Below are positions 17,930 to 24,587 of a stretch of 30,120 nt of DNA, in pieces (position 1 is the first letter of the stretch; each line of letters starts with the position of its first letter). Position numbers and translations under genes: made by a program. The notes beneath the pieces were generated by a model that was given only the letters and a program-made list of their open reading frames with translations, made no database searches and was not told the origin of the DNA. This DNA comes from Desulfuromonadaceae bacterium UBA2294 (lineage in GTDB: Bacteria; Desulfobacterota; Desulfuromonadia; Desulfuromonadales; UBA2294), in NCBI GenBank assembly GCA_002345625.1, contig DDWE01000094.1, forward strand, positions 1-30,120, written 5' to 3'.

Positions 17930-19381
17930 TCAGCGAATTCCTAGGGTCTTGAGAATTTCCGGATTTTCCTCTTCTTCAGCAAGGATCGAATGACAGGTAT
18001 CACAATCCTGCGAGATCGATTCACCATCCTCCGTTTCGTGCATTTCATCGTGACAACGGAAGCAACCCAGATCGTTGGTGTGCCCACGGTGATCTGTGTA
18101 CGTTCCCCATTCGATGTTCATCTCCGGGAAAACATTTTCGACATAAGCCGCCTGAATTCCGGAAATTGCCTTCTCCAGCAGGGCCGGTTGTGCCGCAATG
18201 ACGGCGGCATGATTCTGGCTATAGTAGCCTTTCAGCTCCGTCTCGATACCGGCACGGGCCTCAGCATGAGATGCATAAGTCTTCTGCACCGCCGCCATAG
18301 CCATTTTCTTTACAAAAGGAAGGGCTTGTGGAATCGTCCCGTCAAGAATCTTGTTGTTAATTGCCGTCTCTGCCGGCAGGTAGATATGCGTTGGCCGGTT
18401 GTGACAATCGATACAATCCATTTCGCGCTCTTCGACGACAGCCGCCCCCTTCAGGCTCTCCTCGGCTTCAGCCGTACGAAAGACCGTCTGCTTGCCGTCC
18501 TTGCCGCTAAGGACGATTTCCGGGATGTCAAAACGCTTGTCGTCGACCGACTTGTAGACAATCTTGTTTTCCGGTGCAATGTGCCAGTGAATGCCGTTCG
18601 GGCTGACGCTGCGGTCGCCAGCGCTGCCAACCTTCATCAGCAGTACAGTCTGGACATGGGTACTGGCTTCGTCTTCAAGGTAGTTGTCCTTGACCACCAG
18701 CTTTTCGCCGTGGAATTTCTCCGGACGATGACACTCTTCACAAGTGTCGCGCGCCGGACGCAGGCCATGGACCGGCACTTCAATCGGCCGCGGGTAAGTA
18801 TCAAGTGCCACTGCGAACAGCTGGCGGGCACCGGAAATCTTCGATTTGACAAACCAGCCAGCACCGGAGCCGATATGGCATTCGACGCAGGCAACCCGAC
18901 TGTGCGGCGAATTCTGGTAAGCAGTCTTTTCCGGGCTCATGACGGTGTGGCAAAACTCACCGCAGAAGCTGACTGACTCCATGTAATGGTAGGTACGATA
19001 GCCGAGAAGGCCGAAGATAAAGATGTTGACGCAGGTCAGAAAAACGGCAAAGAAGACCAATCGACGCATCTTTTTGAATTTTGCCGGATCGGTGAAGTAA
19101 CCGCGCAGGTACTCCAGAGTAAAGAGACGCACCTCCTCCTTGCCCTTGAAGAAAAACAGGCCGAGGAAGACCAACACGAGGCCGCCGGCAAAACCGGGAC
19201 CAAGGAGCATGTATATAAATGCGGCCACATAGGTGTTCTTAATGTGCCAGACGATGTCATAAACGATGGCACCGATGAGAAACGGGAAAATAACCGTGAC
19301 CACCATCGCCCCGATCAGGGAGATCCGGCTGCGGCCGATGCCGCGGAAAAAGGCCGCAACGATATCTGTTAAACTTTTCAT
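17930..19381 (-). CDS. Inner-membrane six-heme NapC/NirT-like cytochrome c (ImcH-like candidate)
   Basis: Predicted menaquinol-oxidising cytochrome, 483 residues. The N-terminus has three hydrophobic helices (about 20-42, 51-78 and 108-128), then a periplasmic domain with six heme sites: one CX3CH (CGEFCH, 140-145) and five CXXCH starting at Cys165, 214, 323, 440 and 460. The stretch around the first two hemes (TVMSPEKTAYQNSPHSRVAC, then HIGSGAGWFVKSKISGARQL) is NapC/NirT-like. It recalls Geobacter ImcH, an inner-membrane cytochrome needed for high-potential acceptors, which to my knowledge is described with seven hemes, so orthology is uncertain. It has its own terminator and a promoter candidate. 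The start is ATG 19381. Confidence 0.85.
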   Translation of the reverse strand: MKSLTDIVAAFFRGIGRSRISLIGAMVVTVIFPFLIGAIVYDIVWHIKNTYVAAFIYMLLGPGFAGGLVLVFLGLFFFKGKEEVRLFTLEYLRGYFTDPAKFKKMRRLVFFAVFLTCVNIFIFGLLGYRTYHYMESVSFCGEFCHTVMSPEKTAYQNSPHSRVACVECHIGSGAGWFVKSKISGARQLFAVALDTYPRPIEVPVHGLRPARDTCEECHRPEKFHGEKLVVKDNYLEDEASTHVQTVLLMKVGSAGDRSVSPNGIHWHIAPENKIVYKSVDDKRFDIPEIVLSGKDGKQTVFRTAEAEESLKGAAVVEEREMDCIDCHNRPTHIYLPAETAINNKILDGTIPQALPFVKKMAMAAVQKTYASHAEARAGIETELKGYYSQNHAAVIAAQPALLEKAISGIQAAYVENVFPEMNIEWGTYTDHRGHTNDLGCFRCHDEMHETEDGESISQDCDTCHSILAEEEENPEILKTLGIR

Positions 19382-19417
19382 CTGCGTTTTCCTTTACCTG
19401 TGGGGTGTAAAATGAAC

Positions 19418-19440
19418 AAATCCGCAATTGTGCCGGATTT
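19418..19440. promoter_or_regulatory. Inverted repeat in the leader of the six-heme cytochrome gene
   Basis: AAATCCG and CGGATTT arms of 7 bases flank a 9-base spacer, itself partly symmetric (CAATTGTGC). The element lies 37-59 bp before the ATG at 19381, downstream of the predicted promoter. It could be an operator or an RNA hairpin. Confidence 0.3.
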
Positions 19441-19501
19441 GAATAAAATTCGTTAATATCAGCGGTTATCGGCATTTTAATACGACGCCAATCGGCGTAC
19501 G

Positions 19502-19529
19502 ACTATCATCAGCGCAGACAGTTTGTCAA
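19502..19529 (-). promoter_or_regulatory. Promoter candidate for the six-heme cytochrome gene
   Basis: On the minus strand TTGACA (19524-19529) is followed after 16 bases by GATAGT (19502-19507), four of six matches to the -10 consensus. It lies after the hairpin that follows cbcU, so this gene could be transcribed separately from cbcSTU. Confidence 0.4.
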
Positions 19530-19561
19530 TATTTTAGTGACGGCAGGACAACAACAGAAAC

Positions 19562-19597
19562 GCGAGAGCTCGACACTGAATCGTGCCGAGCCCTCGC
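19562..19597 (-). terminator. Hairpin after cbcU, probable weak intrinsic terminator
   Basis: A 15-base stem with a 6-base loop forms fully in minus-strand RNA, using two G-U pairs. It starts 12 bp after the cbcU stop. The tail GUUUCUGUUGUUGU is rich in U but interrupted, so termination may be partial. Confidence 0.55.
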
Positions 19598-19608
19598 TGA
19601 TAGTGTGA

Positions 19609-20859
19609 TTAGTGACCTTCTTCTTCGAGGAAAACCGGAGTCACTTTATTCAGGAAAAAGAAAATCACATAGGGACAAATCATGACAAACATCGCCCCGA
19701 ACAGTCCCTCCTTGAAGGTCTCCATGTCATGCGGAATAATCGGTAAATGGTAATGCATGAAGCCATTGAAGGTCAGAGAAAAGGCCTGACCACCGATAAC
19801 AACGTTCCAACGCATCATGAAAACCCCGAACAGAACCAGCAGCGAACAGAACGCTGCACGGCGCACCGTTACCCCTGGCAGCAGCAGCAGCAGGAAGGGG
19901 AGAAAGTTGCCTAACCCGTACTGAAATACGAAAATCTTGTAAAAATCCAGACCGTAGATAACTTCGCGCAGGATATCCCATGACTTCACCGCCGTATAGC
20001 CACGGAAGATAATATCGAGCAACTCAAGGGTGACGGCCAGAACCATAAAGGTCAAAAGGGCCTTGGCACTCATCCGCACCTCGGTGTCCTCAACCTGACG
20101 CAGCATCGCAATCGATGGAACCCCCGGCTCTCCCTGGTGCCGTTTTGCCCACATCGTCCGAAGTTTCATGGTCACAATATAAGTGATAATGCACAGGGCA
20201 ATACCCGAAACAACTGCCGAGCAGATAAAGATAACCGGCATCAGCGGGGTCATCCACAGGGCATTGGCCTTGACTGAACCGAAGATAAACCCGGCATATC
20301 CATGCAAAAAACAGGCGACGGGGATACCAATAGCAGCCAGCAATGAGACCGCTTTGTGATCCTTGACCAGCGCCTCCTCGCCGATATCCATTGCGCCGAG
20401 GGTTAGAACCCGATTGAGCAGCAGTTGCAACTTTTCCAGTGTCGTCCGCTGTTTTTTGGCCATGAGGGTATTCACAACATTAACAAAATGCCTGCGGTAG
20501 ACGAACCAGATCTCCGAGGCAACGATGCAGGCATAAGCAAGAAAGACAATGCCAAACGCAGAGATGGCTGAGGTAAAATGCGGCGTCATCAGCACATTAG
20601 TCCCGCGCAACGGCTGCTGCAAATGCAACATCAACGGCAGCATTGCCACCGGGAGAAGGGCAAAGGAAAAGACCAGCGCAAAGCGGGCTATATCCTTAAG
20701 TTGCTTGACGTTAAACACATGATAGAGCGACGACAGCACAAACGCCCCGGCGACCAGACCGGTCATAAATGGGTACATGACAATCTGGATTGACCAGTAG
20801 ATATACTCGTTAGGAAGGACGAAGAACTCTTTTATGGTCCAGATTTCACCGTGCACCAT
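19609..20859 (-). CDS. cbcU: NrfD/PsrC-like membrane quinol oxidoreductase subunit (CbcU-like)
   Basis: Integral membrane subunit predicted to bind menaquinol, 416 residues with eight to ten hydrophobic helices and no Cys-rich cluster motifs. The order tetraheme cytochrome, four-cluster ferredoxin, NrfD-like protein matches the Cbc4 (CbcSTU) complex described in Geobacter. The start at ATG 20859 has AAGGAGG overlapping the end of cbcT, and only two bases separate the cbcT stop from this ATG, so the genes are tightly coupled. NrfD-type subunits carry no heme and take electrons from quinol to a ferredoxin partner or the reverse. The direction here (quinol oxidation) is inferred from the cytochrome partner. 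Confidence 0.82.
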   Translation of the reverse strand: MVHGEIWTIKEFFVLPNEYIYWSIQIVMYPFMTGLVAGAFVLSSLYHVFNVKQLKDIARFALVFSFALLPVAMLPLMLHLQQPLRGTNVLMTPHFTSAISAFGIVFLAYACIVASEIWFVYRRHFVNVVNTLMAKKQRTTLEKLQLLLNRVLTLGAMDIGEEALVKDHKAVSLLAAIGIPVACFLHGYAGFIFGSVKANALWMTPLMPVIFICSAVVSGIALCIITYIVTMKLRTMWAKRHQGEPGVPSIAMLRQVEDTEVRMSAKALLTFMVLAVTLELLDIIFRGYTAVKSWDILREVIYGLDFYKIFVFQYGLGNFLPFLLLLLPGVTVRRAAFCSLLVLFGVFMMRWNVVIGGQAFSLTFNGFMHYHLPIIPHDMETFKEGLFGAMFVMICPYVIFFFLNKVTPVFLEEEGH

Positions 20860-20861
20860 GG

Positions 20862-21698
20862 CTATCGCACCTCCTTGTTCAGGCCGATGTAAAAGACCTG
20901 CGGCTTGGTTCCATATTCGTCCTTGAGCACACCAATCCGCTCAGACATGATCGCCTTGGTCACCGGATCGTTTGGGTCCCTGATATTGCCGATCTGCCGG
21001 GCGCCAAAGGGACATGCGGTGGCGCAGGCGGTCTTTAAACCTTTGCTGATACGGTGATAACAGAAGTTGCACTTCTCCGCCACTTTGTACACCGGATGGA
21101 AAAAGCGTACGCCGTATGGGCAACCCATGATGCAATAGCCGCAACCGATACACCAGGTACGATCAATCAGGACGACACCATCCGGCGCCTGATAGGTAGC
21201 GCCAACCGGGCAAACCTGAACGCAAGCCGGATTCTCACACTGATTACAGAGCTTCGGCACAAAAAACGCCTGCGCGATATCCTCTTCGGGAATCGACGCA
21301 AACTCCCCCTTGGGTACGCTCGTTTTATCGACCCGCCCGTGGGCGAAATCGACCTCAAGCGCCAGAGGATTTTGTCCCTTATAAATATCCGCTGCAATAA
21401 AACCGTCTCGCGCTGCTTTTGGTGAATCAATGTGGACTTCACCACTCTTGGTAATTACATAACGCTCAACCCAGGTTCGACTGACATTGGCATCGTAAGG
21501 GGTATCGTTCTCCACCTTGCAGGCTTTAACACAGAAACCGCACCCGACGCACTTGTAGGTATCGGCAAGAAAGACCCAACGCAGTTCGGGGTGCGCCGCA
21601 AACAGTTCGCGCGGGTCAATCATCTCCAGTGCCGACAAGGGAATCGAAGCCCCGGCGACGGCAATCATTGTGTTCTTCAGGAAATCGCGGCGTTTCAT
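20862..21698 (-). CDS. cbcT: Tat-exported 4x[4Fe-4S] ferredoxin subunit (CbcT-like)
   Basis: Periplasmic iron-sulfur subunit of the DmsB/NrfC/PsrB type, 278 residues. The N-terminus KRRDFLKNTM followed by a hydrophobic stretch is a twin-arginine signal, suggesting folded export. Four cluster-binding groups follow: CVGCGFCVKAC (about 50-60), CNQCENPACVQVCP (151-164), CIGCGYCIMGCP (183-194) and CNFC...CATACP (210-229). A GTG at 21704 is in frame and overlaps the cbcS stop, but ATG 21698 sits 8 bases after GGAGGAG and starts right at the signal, so it is preferred. It would carry electrons between CbcU and the tetraheme CbcS. Confidence 0.86.
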   Translation of the reverse strand: MKRRDFLKNTMIAVAGASIPLSALEMIDPRELFAAHPELRWVFLADTYKCVGCGFCVKACKVENDTPYDANVSRTWVERYVITKSGEVHIDSPKAARDGFIAADIYKGQNPLALEVDFAHGRVDKTSVPKGEFASIPEEDIAQAFFVPKLCNQCENPACVQVCPVGATYQAPDGVVLIDRTWCIGCGYCIMGCPYGVRFFHPVYKVAEKCNFCYHRISKGLKTACATACPFGARQIGNIRDPNDPVTKAIMSERIGVLKDEYGTKPQVFYIGLNKEVR

Positions 21699-21700
21699 CG

Positions 21701-22171
21701 TCACATCTCCTCCAGGTTCGGCCGGTGCGGGTTATGGCAATCGACACAGGCATCACCGGGGTTGTGTTCCTGCGGATCGATGCCGGCAAGATCTTTGCGC
21801 TGGCTGCTCGGATAAGCAAGACGGGTATGGCAACGCAGACAAAGTTCGCGGCTTCGGTCCAGCGTTAACTTCTCCGGATTATCCGGATGATCACCGGCGA
21901 GGCCGTGGCAATTTTCACATTCGATCAGCGCATGAGGTGAACCAACACGCTCGGCCATTTTTTCTTCATGGCAATCATTGCAATAAGTCGAAGTGCGGAA
22001 TTTGGTTTTAAAATCTTTCCACTCCTGCTCGTTGCCCAGACGATGATAGCCGTACATGTATCCCCGCTCGCCCACCGAAAAATCGTCGGGCACGATAAAC
22101 AACCGCACGAGCAGGATAACGGCGACAAGGCCAAGGACGACGAAAAGCGGACGCCAGACATGGTTTTTCAC
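21701..22171 (-). CDS. cbcS: Membrane-anchored tetraheme cytochrome c (CbcS-like)
   Basis: Periplasmic electron acceptor of the Cbc4-like complex, 156 residues. One N-terminal hydrophobic helix (about 8-27) serves as signal or anchor. Four CXXCH sites follow: CNDCH (64), CENCH (85), CLRCH (111) and CVDCH (142), the last two separated by a longer loop. The pattern resembles NrfB/NapC-type small cytochromes and the tetraheme CbcS of Geobacter. The start codon is GTG at 22171, after a strong GGGGAGAG. It is the first gene of the cbcSTU unit. Confidence 0.83.
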   Translation of the reverse strand: MKNHVWRPLFVVLGLVAVILLVRLFIVPDDFSVGERGYMYGYHRLGNEQEWKDFKTKFRTSTYCNDCHEEKMAERVGSPHALIECENCHGLAGDHPDNPEKLTLDRSRELCLRCHTRLAYPSSQRKDLAGIDPQEHNPGDACVDCHNPHRPNLEEM

Positions 22172-22238
22172 GGACTCTCCCCTTTCATCAGCTTAAATAA
22201 AACAACGTTCATCTTTTACGCAATATCATTCGTCAAAA

Positions 22239-22258
22239 GTCAATGTGTGAATATTGAC
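22239..22258. promoter_or_regulatory. Inverted repeat in the cbcS / membrane-protein divergent region
   Basis: GTCAAT and ATTGAC arms of 6 bases flank an 8-base spacer, 68-87 bp upstream of cbcS. A further GTCAA copy lies at 22232. The 20-bp dyad could be an operator for the divergent genes. It does not match the FNR (TTGAT-N4-ATCAA) or CRP consensus. The rest of the 272-bp gap is AT-rich, with no other gene seen. Confidence 0.3.
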
Positions 22259-22350
22259 ACTAAGTCGTTATAAATCAAGTGAAAAACCATTTGCACACCT
22301 TAATGCTCAACTTCTAATGTTTTATTGGCGCGATTGCCGACAAAATTTCT

Positions 22351-22380
22351 TTGAATATTTATAAAATGGCGTTATATATT
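22351..22380 (+). promoter_or_regulatory. Promoter candidate for the plus-strand membrane protein
   Basis: TTGAAT (22351-22356) and TATATA or TATATT (22373-22380) are 16 to 18 bases apart, in an AT-rich block 64-93 bp before the ATG at 22444. Confidence 0.35.
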
Positions 22381-22443
22381 TAGACACCTTGGGAGCCGAC
22401 TTATAATCTGTTCAGTGCCTGAGTATAGCAGCTGGAGGGAAAA

Positions 22444-24243
22444 ATGCCGAAGGAGCCCGACACTAAACTGGAACGACGCGTCGCTGCGCTTGAAGTTACC
22501 GTCGAAAGCTTGCGGCGTCGCCTGGACAGCCTAGGCCAGACAACCGACGCCGCCCCTGACATCTCTGCCCATCCCGGCCCGGCGATTGCAATCTCTGCTG
22601 ACGAGGATGTCTCCGAAGAACTGCTCAGCTGGGTCGGTCGGTCGTCGCTACTCCCTCGCATTTCCACTCTCTGCTTCCTGCTGGTCGTTGCACTCGCATT
22701 ACGCACTGTCACAGACCATGAGATCGTCGCCAGGACCACGGGTTCGATTCTCGGCATGGTCTACGCCAGTGCACTGATCGGCACCGGCTGGCTCCAATAC
22801 CGGCGCAACAGTGCTCTGGCCCCGGTATTTACCGTCTGTGGCGGCATTTTAATGGCCGTTATCGTCGTTGAAATCCATGCGCACTACCAAGCCCTTCCAT
22901 CAATTCCGGCCTATTTGATTTTGCTGACCACCGGCGTCGCAATGGCCCTGATCAGCTATCTCTATCGCGCCACATTGCCCATCATCCTCGGCACTCTAGG
23001 CATGGGCCTGGCCGGAGTGGCCATCGACTATCCCAACCCGGTTTATCCGTTACTCGCGGCACTGCTGCTTGCAGCAAACGGACTCGGCTTTGGCGCGACC
23101 CTGATCAATCGCTGCTCGTGGCTCCGCTGGATTCTGATTTTATTAACAATCACCATGATGACCGCCTGGGCACTTAAACTCGGCGTTAAAATACCCAAGG
23201 GTGATACATCTGGACTCTATCCGGATTGGTACCTGCCAAGTGTAGCAGCTATTTTCCTGTTTTTTACTGTGGCTGCCACAGCCGCCATATTTCAACGCGG
23301 CGCCCTGCGTACGGCCCGATTCGATCTTTGTCTGCCTCTGCTCAACGTCCTCTGGGCGTTTCCCGGCGCCGCCTACGTCGTCGAGGCAAGTGGTTACGGG
23401 CTGGTTGGCATCAGCCTGATTGGCCTGTTAATCGGCTGCGGTTATTTTTTCCTGATGTTTCGCATCGGAACGCTCGGTACCGCCCAGAAAGGAGCGGGCT
23501 CCTTCGCCCTGGCCGGGGTCGTTCTTTGTGCCCTGTCGCTCTACACTCTTCTTGGCAACGCCCTGTTGCCTCTCCCAGTTATCGCGGCAACGGCACTGTT
23601 CCTTTGCCACCAATCCGACCGCTGGCATCACGGTTCCGTCCGACTGATCGCAACCCTTGTTCAGGTCGGAGTTTCCATCCTCTTCTCCTACACAGTCCTG
23701 ACCGCGCAACCTCCCTTCAGTCTGCTGCAATCAGGCTTGGTCGCTGCCTTTCTTGCCGCAATCAACTATGCGCATTATCGCGCCAGCCTATCGTTTACCC
23801 CGACCAGCACCACCTGGTTTTATGGCAGCTTTGATCAGGAGAACCGCACCGTGATCATCCTGCTGCTCTCGACGCTTGCCTGCAGCTTCTTTACCTTACG
23901 TGCAATCACTCACACGTTACTCTCTTCCATTATTGGCCCGGACCCTCATGTTTTGGTCTGTGCGGATTCGGCAATTATCAACACCGCTGCGACAGCGTTA
24001 ATGCTGTTTGCCTATTTTCGCGAATACAAGGATATTCGGAATATCGCCGTCCTCGTTACCCTCATCGGTGCAATCAAGGTTTTCCTTTTCGACCTGTTCT
24101 CTATAGCCGGGTTTCCCCTGGTCATCAGTGTACTTATCTTTGGTATCTCCATCTTTTTTCAGTCGGTTGCCTTCTCCAATCGCACCGTCATCCCCGTCCT
24201 GGGTCAAAAGCGTAGCGATGATCAGGCAGGCAAACTAGGCTGA
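22444..24243 (+). CDS. Polytopic membrane protein with N-terminal coiled coil (DUF2339-like)
   Basis: 599 residues, function unknown. Residues 1-36 form a charged heptad-like segment (KLERRVAALEVTVESLRRRL), followed by a Pro/Ala-rich linker to about 60. The remainder is at least 14 hydrophobic helices with very short loops and few charged residues, and no recognisable catalytic or metal motif. A coiled coil followed by many helices is the build of the DUF2339 family of predicted membrane proteins; I recognise the layout more than the sequence. GGAGGG lies 5 bases before ATG 22444. It is the only gene on the plus strand between the window's left edge and nadA, and it separates two cytochrome units. 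No heme-binding motif is present. Confidence 0.8.
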   Translation: MPKEPDTKLERRVAALEVTVESLRRRLDSLGQTTDAAPDISAHPGPAIAISADEDVSEELLSWVGRSSLLPRISTLCFLLVVALALRTVTDHEIVARTTGSILGMVYASALIGTGWLQYRRNSALAPVFTVCGGILMAVIVVEIHAHYQALPSIPAYLILLTTGVAMALISYLYRATLPIILGTLGMGLAGVAIDYPNPVYPLLAALLLAANGLGFGATLINRCSWLRWILILLTITMMTAWALKLGVKIPKGDTSGLYPDWYLPSVAAIFLFFTVAATAAIFQRGALRTARFDLCLPLLNVLWAFPGAAYVVEASGYGLVGISLIGLLIGCGYFFLMFRIGTLGTAQKGAGSFALAGVVLCALSLYTLLGNALLPLPVIAATALFLCHQSDRWHHGSVRLIATLVQVGVSILFSYTVLTAQPPFSLLQSGLVAAFLAAINYAHYRASLSFTPTSTTWFYGSFDQENRTVIILLLSTLACSFFTLRAITHTLLSSIIGPDPHVLVCADSAIINTAATALMLFAYFREYKDIRNIAVLVTLIGAIKVFLFDLFSIAGFPLVISVLIFGISIFFQSVAFSNRTVIPVLGQKRSDDQAGKLG

Positions 24244-24291
24244 GAAAGGATGGTCGACTGGATAAAGGTATCAGGATTAAATCAGAATGGA

Positions 24292-24519
24292 CTATCGGGG
24301 AGGGCGGTTCCGCAGGATGCGCATCAGTAAAACGCCAAGGATCGACAAAACAAGCCCCACACACAGCAAGAGGTAGCCGATACCACGAGCGCCTCCAAGA
24401 CCGATCAAATCTTGATCCGGCATCAGAAAGATCAGCACCAGGCCGACAAACGCGCCGACACCACCGACGATGTAGACTGCCATGGCGGCCATACCGAGCA
24501 TTAATCCTTTATCTTTCAT
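24292..24519 (-). CDS. Small two-helix membrane protein of unknown function
   Basis: 75 residues from ATG 24519 (MKDKGLMLGMAAM), with two hydrophobic helices (about 8-32 and 44-66) joined by a short polar loop PDQDLIGLGGARG and ending in a basic tail RILRNRPPR. The frame extends upstream to 24573, but that would run through a terminator hairpin. AGGAGAG stands 5 bases before ATG 24519. The gene follows the nine-heme cytochrome with an intrinsic terminator in between, so it is expressed by read-through or from an unseen promoter. An accessory role for that cytochrome is conceivable from position only. I do not recognise the family. Confidence 0.72.
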   Translation of the reverse strand: MKDKGLMLGMAAMAVYIVGGVGAFVGLVLIFLMPDQDLIGLGGARGIGYLLLCVGLVLSILGVLLMRILRNRPPR

Positions 24520-24532
24520 GATTACTCTCCTG

Positions 24533-24566
24533 AAAAAAATAGGGGGTTGCCAGTCGGCAACCCCCT
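24533..24566 (-). terminator. Intrinsic terminator between the nine-heme cytochrome and the small membrane protein
   Basis: On the minus strand a perfect stem of at least 10 bp (GGGGGTTGCC / GGCAACCCCC) with a 4-base loop is followed by TATTTTTTT. The T run (24533-24539) ends one base before the AGGAGAG ribosome site (24525-24531) of the next gene. Confidence 0.9.
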
Positions 24567-24587
24567 GTATCACATCAGACTAGTGGC

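Noticed and set aside
19418..19440. Possible sigma-54 promoter in the leader of the six-heme cytochrome (GGCAC and TTGC words)
   Set aside because: The spacing between the GG and GC elements is several bases shorter than the required -24/-12 distance.
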